Source of the DNA: Neonectria sp. B-13
Lineage: Eukaryota > Ascomycota > Sordariomycetes > Hypocreales > Nectriaceae
Reading direction: 5' to 3'
Assembly (NCBI GenBank): GCA_002682825.1
Contig: NOKP01000064.1
Span: 26,529-53,511, forward strand
Length of the DNA stretch: 26,983 nt
Position 1 is the stretch's first letter, and each line of letters opens with the position of its first letter. Of this stretch, positions 1-8,821 are shown in pieces. The position numbers and the translations under genes were made by a program. Under the pieces are notes generated by a model. The model ran no database searches. It worked only from the letters and a program-made list of their open reading frames with translations, and had not been told where the DNA came from.

Positions 1-460
1 ATTGTAGTTCAACCATAGCACCTCCTCATTGTTATTAAACATTTATTGGTTTAGAAGAATGTACAGCTTGATGCTACTGACTACTTTTGCAGAGATGCAA
101 GATGGACATTTACCGTAGTCAAGTCATAGATCCAGGTAAGACAGGCGACGCCTTGGGAAGTCCGACAGCGGAGGCGCTATACTTAATGTAGTAATTGGGA
201 CGGGCCCCGTCCGATTTTAGAAGGACGGGTACCCGTCCCCCTATTGATCGCCTCTTGTCGCTTTTGCGACGCACGGTCCATAGCATCCCGAGCAAGTCGT
301 CAATTGACGCCTGAAAAAGACAATAAAATCGGTTCACAGCGCTACATTATGAGAAGGGTAAGTCTATGAGATGTATGGCATTTTTCGCTTTCGATTGATC
401 TAATTTCCTTGACCGATATTGCTGTTGTTGACTTTTCGTAAAATATATTCCTCGCCACAT
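1..460. other. No gene recognised
   Basis: Both strands show only short interrupted frames, none with a recognisable motif or convincing splice sites. It may be intergenic sequence beyond the 3' end of the neighbouring P450 gene. Confidence 0.4.
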
Positions 461-685
461 TTACATCTGAGTGTCAAAAGTGAATAGGAAGGTGCCATGC
501 ATGTGAGGGTTATGGAGAGTCAAATTGGCCTTAACCACTGCCCAAGTCAAGAGGACGAAGGTCCCAGTTATATACACAACAACGGTGCCCATGTGGGTCG
601 GGACGCCTCCTCGGCTGGGGCGGAATATCGTTTGACACTGAGAACCACCGAGACACTGGCCCAAACCTACCCCGAAAACCAGCAT
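461..685 (-). pseudogene. Possible relic of an MFS-type transporter
   Basis: A 74-codon open frame begins 16 bases after the stop of the adjacent P450 on the same strand. It contains a Gly-rich stretch (FGVGLGQCLGG), then VPTHMGTVVVYITGTF followed by a hydrophobic run. That loosely resembles the late transmembrane region of fungal 14-helix drug/H+ antiporters (a G-x-G-x-G-x-Q stretch, then V-P-x-G-T-A). No other part of such a transporter is visible nearby, so this would be a small remnant. It could equally be a chance frame, and the call is tentative. Confidence 0.2.
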
Positions 686-701
686 TGATCGCTAGGCCCT
701 A

Positions 702-2453
702 CTATTGCCCTCCAGAATAACACTCCAGCTGAACATACAAGGGAGTATCGGGCAACGCATTAGTACCTACTTCTCCGAATTTAATACTTTCCCTGGACAC
801 CGCAACTGGGTTGAAGCGACGAACAAGCATCGCCAAGGTAATCTTTTGCTCAACAATAGATAGACTAATGCGACCATATTAGCAGCTGCTTTTTTAGGCC
901 ATCGAATCAGGGTCTGGGGTTATACGTTTGTCCGATACACTGCCTGGTTCCTCGGGAGAAGGGGTGGAAGTAGCGGAGTTGTTCTCTCCTCTGCTCATCA
1001 AGCCCCAGCCATCGATTTGGGTCAAACGTCTCTGGGGATGGAAAGACTTCTGGATCGTGAAGCATGTATAATGGTGACGAGCTCACTATTGTCTGGTTCT
1101 TAGTTAGCCCTATACCAGATAGCGGGAGAATCTGTCGCAACGTACTCCTGGCTTAAAGAATCGCCCGTTAAAAGTCCAGCCTTCTGCCGGAACTACCCTA
1201 GGCAGTCTGCCCCGTACAGGTGTGCTTAGGCGTAGCCCTTCTTTAACACAGGCATCCAGGAATGGCAAGGCATCCAGCTCGCTGAAAGTCGGTCGAAAAT
1301 CCATCGTTGGCATAACACTCATCACCTCTCTGCGCAACTTCTCATAGAGATCGGGCCGTTGAAGGAGCTGGTGTGTTGTGGTAGCCAAAGAAACTGCCGT
1401 CGTATCCGTTCCGGCAACGAGCATGAGTATCCCTTCAGAGACCAAGTGATCATCGGAGAGGCTAAGAGAATTTTTCGATGCATTCGATGACATGGCTCTG
1501 AACAGCGACCATTCCGTGCATGCTGGTGCCCTCATGGCTTTCAATCCTCTCTCAGCCACCTGCAGGTCAATCAGCAACTAACAGCTATGAGATGTAGCAT
1601 GATTCAAACCTGTCCCATCTTTAGAAATGGATTAGGAATGGCCGTGAGTTTGTAGTAGCTTGCCAACCGAAGAAATTGGCGAATCGTGGGAAATTGTTGG
1701 AGCTGTCAAAGTAAGCTGCCTTGTCTGGCCGATGGTTGAGTGCATCACACTTACGAATGGGATAGCGATGTTGGCACGGTTGATCTCTTCAACAATGGGA
1801 GACTCAAAGCTCTCCAAAGCCAATGACCCAGGAGCCTCACCGAACACAAATTCGGAAATCAAGTCCAGGGTCAAGCAGTGGAATGCACTGAGGAGGGGAA
1901 ACTCCCGTTTCTCCTCAGCGATTCCGGTGATCCGATCCATCAATTGCTGTGCCATGGCGTATATTTTGTCCTCTCGTTGGAGAATGGCCGTCCTGGAGAA
2001 GGCGGCAGACATCAACCGCTTATCTTGCAGGTGTTCTGTTCGATCGTACATCGTGAACAGATTTGCCACCTGATCGGTGAAGGCATAGTAGAAGTACTTG
2101 GCCTTGCCGAACTTGGATGTCTGACTATAAATGTCTGCGAACGCGCCGGCATCATTGACCGACACTTCATCCGGCGCAATCCTGACAAGTGACCCTGCCC
2201 AACAATCAATATCTCTTTATCAATTATAACACGTAGCGGGCCATCGAATACCGTAATGCTGGTGTAATTCCAAAATGGTCTCGTGGGCATCCCTTTTCAT
2301 CTCGTGGGCAAAAAGCCACCAGCGAGAGGACGCTGCTAGGAATGGACCTGGAATACCGCAGAGGGGATGTAGGAACACATTGTAAATGGCCTTACAAACT
2401 GCAAGAACCAATAATGCAGCCAGGCCGCAACAGATGCCGAGAAAATAGTGCAT
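702..2453 (-). CDS. Cytochrome P450 monooxygenase, complete, six exons
   Basis: Haem-thiolate monooxygenase of the fungal microsomal (E-class) type, using O2 and electrons from P450 reductase at the ER. Exons on the minus strand: 2453-2252, 2194-1755, 1702-1610, 1559-1146, 1092-926, 864-702, giving 492 aa. The start was chosen because the protein then opens with a membrane anchor (residues about 1-25) and a proline hinge (IPGPF). Diagnostic motifs are all present: I-helix AGTDTT (294-299), K-helix EGLR (352-355), FDPNRW (406-411) and the haem loop FSRGTRQCIG (428-437) with ligand Cys435. The last exon, after a 61-base intron, was found only by joining frames and ends LECYSGGQ-stop. All five introns are GT-AG, of 50-61 bases, and exon phases add up without a frameshift. 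The gene is divergent from the P450 at 3090. Substrate and CYP family are unknown. Confidence 0.9.
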
Positions 2454-3089
2454 GATGACTTCTTTTGCTTGTTCTGAATGAGAGGAGGTGACTTCCAATT
2501 CAAGGATTAATATCTTGTAGAGGCAAACGCGGGGCTGGGAAACATACATACCACAAAGGCCGGGGCAACGGCGGAATCATCCCGAGCTGACATGCCGAGT
2601 GCCGAATTCTACGCTAGCCATTCTCCCAATGGAGCTTCATTCGGGAACTTCGGATGGCTTGCGGGGTAATTAGCCGTACCCAAGTGGTCTGGAGTCAGGG
2701 GAGCCGGAAGAGAAGAAAAGGTTAAGCTGCAGCTTTTGTCTTAGCTTTGAGCTTGCGCTTTGTGTGGCCTAGTTCGTTTGATGTGGTCATGCGAGGATGG
2801 CTTTCGTTAAGCCGCCGGGTCAAGATCGGGAGCAGTCCGAATAACCCTGTTGTATTTATTTCCTGTGAACAAGATCTAGAGATTTGAAGATCCTGCACAT
2901 GGCATTTATCCCCCGCAACCCCCGCTCTACTGCGACTGGGGAGACTCCGATATTTCCGCGCTAGTCTCGTAGTCCTTACGGCTTTTAAGAAAGTGTTTTA
3001 TCCTCCTCTTGGTACAATCTTGAACGACGCGATCCTGAGAATTGGCCTCAAACCACGAGGCCTCCTTGAACCCCGATAACAGTTGTCAA
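2454..3089. promoter_or_regulatory. Shared divergent promoter region of the two P450 genes
   Basis: These 636 bases separate the start codons of two oppositely transcribed P450 genes, so both promoters must lie here or overlap it. A CCAAT motif lies near 2624. No regulator-specific operator could be assigned with confidence. The arrangement makes co-regulation of the pair plausible. Confidence 0.55.
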
Positions 3090-4963
3090 ATGTGGCCCCT
3101 ATCTGTATCGGAGACGGCGCTCCTCGCTCTCAGTCTTGTAAACAGCAGTCTAACATTTTCTATTATGGCTTCATATACTGAGCTCTGACAACCATAGGTT
3201 ATCCTGCACCAGGTTCTCTACAAAATATTTCTCGATCCACTGCACTTCCTTCCTGGCCCCTTCTTCGCCAAGTTCTCTTCGTTCTGGATTGTCTCGCATT
3301 GCCGCAAAGCCTGTCGAACAGATGCGGTAATCAAGCTGCACGGCAAGCATGGAGACTTTGTGCGCATCGCCCCAAATCACGTCTCTATCACCGACCCGAC
3401 GGCTCTGAGGGAAATCTACGGACACAACACTGGTTTCCTCAAGGGTCCGTTCTATGAGGCGTTTCACCAGGTCGAACCTGTCATATTTAACATGAGGGAC
3501 CGTGACGCCCACCAGAGACGGAAGAAACTCGTCAACCCAGCGTTCTCTCCCGCAAACTTGAAGTCGTTTGAGCCAGAAGTTACCGCAAGCTTGCTAAAGT
3601 TGAAGAAGAGTCTTTTGAGAATAGCCCAGTCCGAAAACCCCACTTCGGATTTTAGTTTATACTGCAAGTCACCCCCTGGCTCCCACATCCCTCTTCGCAG
3701 GTGCAAAGACTTCTCTCTAACCAAATTGCCGACAGCCAACTTTCTGGCCTTCGACGTTATAGGAGACTATGCGTTTGGGCGACCCTTTGGTTTCTTGGAC
3801 CGGGAGTATGACCATCTCGGCCTGATAGAGTCTATCGACTCCCGCGGAGAAGTTCTCAACGCCCTTGGCCACTTGCCTCAGTGGATCCAACCTCTCATGA
3901 AGTACAACGTTGTTGACAGCTTTTGGTACAAAGGTTCCCGGGCGATGGCCCACCTTGCCAGCATCGGCCGGGAAGCCTACTTCGATCGTAAAGCACAAAC
4001 GGAGCAGCGTAAAGACCTGCTCAGCTTCCTCTTCAACTCTAAGGGCACACAGATGACCAGCTGCCTATCGGAGAGCGCCATTATTGCCGAGTCGATTAGT
4101 TTCATTGTCGGCGGTAGTGATACCACCAGCAGCAGCATGACTCACTTCGTGGATTTTGTGTCTCGTGATTCCAAGCTGCAGAGGCGACTACAAGAGGAGC
4201 TCGATGGAGCCTTTCCAGAAATTCATGCAGACGAGGAATGGGTCGCGGATTTTGGTACCGCCGACAAGCTGCCCATCCTGACTGCCATATTTCGCGAAAC
4301 GATGAGATTGCGGCCGACAAGTTCAACCGGCCTGGAGCGTGTTACGCCGCCGGGAGGAAAGACTGTGGCGTGTATGAGTATTCCTGCCGGGGTACGTCTT
4401 TTTTCCAACCTGTTTGCTACGGTATCCGGAGGGTAGCCATCTTACTAGGTCCTTTTAATTGACTTTAACAATTTAGACACTCGTTAGTGTCCCCACTAAA
4501 AGCATAATGCAAGATCCCCGCATTTTCAAGGTTTGTTACTATGCAAATATAATATTCCATTACAAACTTGGGTACAGCGGCTAATATTGTCGCCGAAATG
4601 GCGTAGGACCCCGATGAGTTCAGTGTTGACCGATGGCTTCAGCCCAACTCTGCTGAGCTGCTGGAATACTTCCATCCCTTCTCACTCGGGCCTAGGTCCT
4701 GCATTGGAAGAAAGTAAGTGCCGCAAATCCAGATTTCATAAGTCACGGGTTTTGACGTAAACAGTTTCGCATGGATGGAGATGATCAAGACACTAGCAAC
4801 CCTCTTCCGAATGTTCGAGTTCTCTAGGGTATGCAATGGACCTACCGAACTAAGGGAGGGATTCTTCGTCAAAGCCAAAGAGTGTACGGTGCGCATTTCT
4901 GAACGACGTGAGGTGACTATAGCAGGTGATGGATCGTCCCGTTACACTTCAGTTCTCTCTTAG
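3090..4963 (+). CDS. Cytochrome P450, benzoate-4-monooxygenase-like, complete, six exons
   Basis: Second microsomal haem-thiolate monooxygenase. Exons: 3090-3137, 3198-3663, 3736-4391, 4477-4530, 4607-4713, 4765-4963, giving 509 aa. The short first exon (MWPLSVSETALLALSL) joins VILHQVLYKIFLDPL to form the anchor, followed by the proline hinge FLPGPF. Motifs: I-helix GGSDTT (297-302), K-helix ETMR (359-362), haem loop FSLGPRSCIG (433-442) with ligand Cys440, then RNFAWMEM. The phrases FDVIGDYAFGRPFGF, PTSSTGLERVTP and the REGFF-KAKEC tail match what is usually annotated in fungi as benzoate 4-monooxygenase/pisatin-demethylase-like P450s; the true substrate is not known. Introns are GT-AG except the second, which is GC-AG. 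A truncated relative lies at 11210-11712. Confidence 0.9.
3664..3735 (+). other. GC-AG intron inside the second P450 gene
   Basis: The donor reads T|GCAAGT, the acceptor CCGACAG, and a CTCTAAC branch-like site lies before the acceptor. The 72-base length is a multiple of three and contains no stop, so an ORF caller reads through it. Removing it joins FSLY to SNFLAFDVIGD, the expected P450 sequence, whereas retention adds 24 residues unlike any P450. Confidence 0.75.
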
Positions 4964-5766
4964 AACCCTCAGGTCGTATCCTAGATGCCGCATAAGCCAC
5001 GTCGAATCCAAAATGCCGAAGAACCGATAGGCAGCAGTGGAAAACATGGCGTATTACCCCCAATAAGGATCTAGAACTTGGAATTTCTATAGTAGAATAG
5101 TGGCGAGAGCTAAGAATGGATGCCTTCCAGCAGCAGGAGCAATAAATGTGTTACAGTTGAAGTCCAAGCAGTACCAGACTTTGAAATCTCATCCCGAAAC
5201 CTTTGTGTACTCATTCTTTCCCACTCTCTGTCCCCCTTCACAATGTTTTCGAGCATATACTTCGTATTGGGAACAAGAAATGGTAGATCATGCCGGTCAG
5301 CTGTGAAGCCAAGCCAACCCTGATGATTGTCATGCCACTCGTATCCTCCACAACTTCCGTCCTAAGAATAGTACATCTCCTAAGAAGTAACATGGAAGAT
5401 GATATAGTCAGCTTTCTCGCCGTCTCCAGTGAATCTCTATACCTTGCACCGCACCACCCGCCAATAACTGGGATCGGGCAACGAGATCTAGCATGCTTGC
5501 TAAGTTCTCTTTGCTGAGGCGGTCGCCTAGATAGGAGCTCTTCAATTACACCTAAAAGAATAGCTCTTTAAGAAGCGTGCAGTGGAAGAGATGTGCTGGT
5601 AGCTAGGCTCAACCCCTAACCAGAGGATCGCCAGCCACCCTCCTTTGAGGACGAAGGGAGGATACAGCGACCGGCCTGTTCCTTCCTCGTATGACCAAGA
5701 TTATCTCTACGTTTGAATTGAAGAGAGAAGGTCTTTCCTAATCCTCGGCAGATAATTATAACCTGA
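4964..5766. other. Intergenic region between P450 gene and transposon
   Basis: Apart from the small minus-strand coding fragment at 5110-5361, no gene, RNA or repeat was recognised. The region would have been the upstream part of the spacer to the VAO-like gene before the transposon inserted at 5769. Confidence 0.4.
5110..5361 (-). pseudogene. Unidentified coding fragment, 83 codons, no start
   Basis: A minus-strand frame from 5361 down to a stop at 5110-5112 reads like real protein (begins DGSCGGYEWHDNHQGW, later LPFLVPNTKYMLENIVKGD). Its composition is balanced, with many aromatic and charged residues and no low complexity. At its upstream edge the frame meets TTCTTAG, which could be an intron acceptor or a stop. 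Upstream sequence (5362-5520) contains a possible donor and branch site, but no upstream exon could be joined in phase. No family was recognised. It may be the last exon of a decayed gene of the cluster. Confidence 0.35.
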
Positions 5767-5768
5767 TA

Positions 5769-5840
5769 GCCGTAGGTACTAAGTGGGCAAGCCACTTAGT
5801 AGGCCGGGAAAATCTGGGACAGCCGAAAAAAGTTGGGACA
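5769..5840 (+). repeat. Left terminal inverted repeat of the transposon
   Basis: Starts GCCGTAGGTACTAAGTG and ends AGTTGGGACA. It contains an internal hairpin, ACTAAGTGG-GCAAG-CCACTTAGT, and two TGGGACA motifs that may be transposase-binding sites. It matches the reverse complement of 8539-8610 at 71 of 72 positions. Confidence 0.93.
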
Positions 5841-5940
5841 CCCCACTACTTTTGAATGTCTTGAATCATAACCCCTCAAGGCGTAAATCCACACTAAACA
5901 TCGACACCATCAAGTATAAAAAAGTGAAACCACATCCAAC

Positions 5941-7722
5941 ATGCTTCTAGCCGACACTATCAACCAAATCCAAGGAGCTAAAGCTGGCCGGGCCGTCATC
6001 GCCGCCCGCCAAAGCAACGCACGCCTCCGTAGGCGTGCCAAACCCCCCAACACTCTCTCTATCCGCAACGCCGCACGCATCTATGGAGTGAGCAAGAGCG
6101 AGATCTTCAGGCAGACGAAGAAGCTTGAAAGCGGATGTAACGATACCACCCGCCCTCGGGGCCGGCCGCGCGCGCTCACCGAGGCTGAAAATGACGCCTT
6201 AGTCGCGTATGTGATGTGGATGGAACGCGCCGGCTTCCCTGCCTCTAAGCGTCAGGTTGAAGACGCAGCCAACACCTTACGGCTGCAGAGAGGCCCCGAA
6301 TCAACGCCTCTATCGAAGTCCTGGTATTCTCAGTTCCGTCAGGACCACCCTAAGCTTCGCCGCACGTTCCTAAAGGCCATCGAGAAGTCCCGCAAGTCAT
6401 TTGAAGCATCTGACATCACTGACATTGTCACCTTCTTCAAGGATCTCGAAGAGCTAGTCAAGACGCATCGAGTCGGTCCCTCTGAGTCATGGAATGAAGA
6501 TGAAGCTGGCTTACGGCTGGCCTGCCTACGAGAGACCATCGAGGTTCTTGTAGTGCGCACAACACGCACTGCACGCCCTGAAATCCTTGATCCCGCTAAT
6601 CGTGAATCCTGTACCCTCATCGGCGCAGGAAACGCGGTGGGAGACTCGATCCCTCCCCGGCTTATCTTCAAGTCATTTCCTACTGAGAACTTTGCTGCGA
6701 TTGAGGCTGATGATAATCTCCGCTTTGTCAAGACCGACACCGCTTTTAGCAACACTGAGGTCACCTTTGACTGGCTTCACGAGTTTAATCGAGTATCCTG
6801 GATGAATTCAGCGCAGGCAACGAAGCGTGGAGTCACTTTGAACGCCTGGTTCGGATGTAACGAGTGGCTGTGTGTCAACGGCGTGGAGCATATGAAGGTA
6901 TTCGAGCCTCCTAACTATCATACTGATGATGAGAAGATCTGGAGGCTTCTGATCATCGATGGCTTCACGGGGCATTCATCTCTTGAATTCGTGGAACACT
7001 GCATTATGTTTGACATCCTCATCGTCATGCTGCCGCCTCACTCAACGCATATTATGCAGCCGATGGATGTCGGGGTCTTTCAGCCGCTCAAGAGCGCACA
7101 TCAGGAAGCCATAAGGCAGTCACTCCGGGAAGGCAACCTTGCCTTCAACCGCATCGATTTCGTCACGGCATTCCAAAAGGTCTTTGATGCAGGCTTCAGC
7201 GTACGTAACATCATGTCAGGGTTTGAAAAGACCGGCCTGTACCCGCCAAACAACATCCCTGTGGTCACAAAGCTCGTGACAGCACAGCGAAAGCAGCGTG
7301 AGGCTGTGAATCCTGCCTTTGAATGCCTTCTTCCTACTGAGACCCGTTTCCAGGGCGCTGCAGATACGGTACAACACATCGATATCAAGTACGGTGAGCT
7401 CCTAAGCTCGCCCTCACGTGCTGGCCTTCGGCAGGTACGCTCTGTTGTCGAGGCCTCTGTGCTCAACTCCCAAGTTGCCGCCTTCTGTGAGAGCCGCACC
7501 CGCCGTATCGACGCTTTATCGAAGGTCCGGCGCCGGGGGAAGACTATCAAGCCTACCGGTCGCTTCCTCACGAGCTCGAGCCTTGCTGAGATAAAAAAAA
7601 TAACACCAAGAGACCGTGGAAAACGAGGCAAAGAAGAGCCATCGCCGGGAGCTCCGTGGTCACCGGACCACGCTCAAGAAGGAGATGGACAAGCTCAAAG
7701 CAAGGTGGCGATCATCAAATAA
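5941..7722 (+). CDS. pogo/Fot-type DDE transposase, main open frame
   Basis: A 593-codon frame from the first ATG. Order: N-terminal Psq-like helix-turn-helix (about 38-62, SIRNAARIYGVSKSEI), CENP-B-type DNA-binding domain (about 78-140, with SWYSQFRQDHPKL), then the DDE catalytic domain. Candidate catalytic acids are Asp187 (NEDEAG), Asp340 (LLIIDGFTGH) and Asp376 (QPMDVGVF), with 35 residues between the last two, normal for this family. The final residues, from about codon 553 on, look unlike a transposase tail. A second overlapping frame (7616-8302) carries a more natural C-terminus, so a one-base shift or an unrecognised intron lies near 7600-7720. The catalytic core is intact; activity is uncertain. 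Confidence 0.88.
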   Translation: MLLADTINQIQGAKAGRAVIAARQSNARLRRRAKPPNTLSIRNAARIYGVSKSEIFRQTKKLESGCNDTTRPRGRPRALTEAENDALVAYVMWMERAGFPASKRQVEDAANTLRLQRGPESTPLSKSWYSQFRQDHPKLRRTFLKAIEKSRKSFEASDITDIVTFFKDLEELVKTHRVGPSESWNEDEAGLRLACLRETIEVLVVRTTRTARPEILDPANRESCTLIGAGNAVGDSIPPRLIFKSFPTENFAAIEADDNLRFVKTDTAFSNTEVTFDWLHEFNRVSWMNSAQATKRGVTLNAWFGCNEWLCVNGVEHMKVFEPPNYHTDDEKIWRLLIIDGFTGHSSLEFVEHCIMFDILIVMLPPHSTHIMQPMDVGVFQPLKSAHQEAIRQSLREGNLAFNRIDFVTAFQKVFDAGFSVRNIMSGFEKTGLYPPNNIPVVTKLVTAQRKQREAVNPAFECLLPTETRFQGAADTVQHIDIKYGELLSSPSRAGLRQVRSVVEASVLNSQVAAFCESRTRRIDALSKVRRRGKTIKPTGRFLTSSSLAEIKKITPRDRGKRGKEEPSPGAPWSPDHAQEGDGQAQSKVAIIK

Positions 7723-8302
7723 GGAAGTGGAAGTTGACGGCGTTATGAAGAAGATCTATGTGTTCAAGAAGTGGCTCGAGCTAACAGGTCTTAAAGATGA
7801 CTTCTTAGACATGGAAAACACTAGCCAAAAGTATCTCGATCTCCTCAGTCAACGTGATGACGGCTTCATGATCGATGTCAAGCCAGACCCTCGGGTCAAG
7901 GCAGCTATCCGGCAAGCAAAATATGCCCCCAAACCTCTTTCTCACATCACGCACTTCCCCTGCGATCTGGGTAGTGATGACACCGCACACTCCGCTGGCC
8001 TCGGCCCTTTCAATGATGAAGATGATGACGAAGACCTCCCTTATGATCGAGACGATGATGAAGGCGATGAACCTGATGATAGCGATGACGATGGTGTCAA
8101 TATTATCACACAGTCACAAGCGCTGCAGCCGTGGGAGCGATCGTCACCACCGTATGATGGAGTTGAGGTGGTGGAAACGCCCTGCCCGCGCCCGCGCCTA
8201 CAGCATCACGAATCTACATATAAAAAAGTCATGAGAGACCTCAATACAATGCGCAATGACCTTACTATTACTGTTGCTTCAAACGAACACGATACAATAT
8301 AA
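7616..8302 (+). CDS. C-terminal part of the transposase in another frame (frameshifted or spliced)
   Basis: This open frame overlaps the end of the main transposase frame, one base out of register, and runs to TAA at 8300-8302. It is Lys/Arg-rich and helical first (KKEMDKLKARW), then strongly acidic (DEDDDEDLPYDRDDDEG). It has no convincing ATG of its own at the start, so it is more likely the displaced C-terminus of the transposase than a separate gene. In-frame TAA codons just upstream (near 7600) mean the switch must occur after them or by splicing. The stop lies about 240 bases before the right inverted repeat. Confidence 0.6.
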   Translation: MENEAKKSHRRELRGHRTTLKKEMDKLKARWRSSNKEVEVDGVMKKIYVFKKWLELTGLKDDFLDMENTSQKYLDLLSQRDDGFMIDVKPDPRVKAAIRQAKYAPKPLSHITHFPCDLGSDDTAHSAGLGPFNDEDDDEDLPYDRDDDEGDEPDDSDDDGVNIITQSQALQPWERSSPPYDGVEVVETPCPRPRLQHHESTYKKVMRDLNTMRNDLTITVASNEHDTI

Positions 8303-8538
8303 ATTGAGCTGGCAAGGCGTTCTCAAAAGGCGGGCAAGGCATGTCACTATGGAGACTTTGAGGCCGGCTTTTAATGCCAAAAGCGGCCAAATTCGCTGTT
8401 TTTGAGAATGTGCGCACTTCCGGGTCAACCTCGGGACCTAGGATCTCTATTATTACAGTAATTAAATGACTTGGACGGCTGTATGAATGAATTAAAGAAT
8501 GTTGGGGGACTTTTTCGTGTGAATTTAGGGGGTCATGC

Positions 8539-8610
8539 TGTCCCAACTTTTTTCGGCTGTCCCAGATTTTCCCGGCCTACTAAGTGGCTTGCTCACTTAG
8601 TACCTACGGC
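8539..8610 (-). repeat. Right terminal inverted repeat of the transposon
   Basis: Reverse complement of 5769-5840 with a single difference, in the internal palindrome (GAGC for GGGC). TA follows at 8611-8612. Confidence 0.93.
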
Positions 8611-8612
8611 TA

Positions 8613-8821
8613 ATGTATTGCCGAGCCCTATGGCATCTTCCCCGCATCGTGGAGATTTGCTATGATGGAAGAGGCGGGGATGTCTCGTTGGCTGTTCGGG
8701 TGCTTCCCGATCCTTACCCGAGCTTCTCTGAACGAAGCGGTATTGCGGATCTATATGGGTCGCAGGACAGACACTGCAACCGCTCAAGGATCTTCTAAGC
8801 CAGGTCACCATTTTCTTGTAT
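8613..8821 (+). promoter_or_regulatory. Residual 5' flank of the VAO-like gene
   Basis: These 209 bases are all that remains of the original upstream region between the transposon's TA duplication and the ATG. Any element farther upstream has been pushed 2.8 kb away. No specific promoter motif was identified. Confidence 0.45.

Larger units (their letters stand above)
5769..8610 (+). mobile_element. Complete pogo/Fot-type (Tc1-mariner superfamily) DNA transposon
   Basis: A 2,842-base element bounded by 72-base terminal inverted repeats with one mismatch and flanked on both sides by TA (5767-5768 and 8611-8612), the target duplication of this superfamily. It carries one transposase region on the plus strand. 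The body is not AT-enriched, and the main frame is open for nearly 600 codons, unlike the RIP-damaged repeats further right, so insertion is probably recent. It lies between a P450 gene and the VAO-like gene; the right end is 211 bases before the latter's ATG. Confidence 0.93.

Noticed and set aside
7875..8234. Met/Thr-rich 119-codon frame
   Set aside because: Out-of-frame shadow of the acidic transposase tail; repetitive Met arises from GATGATGA repeats.
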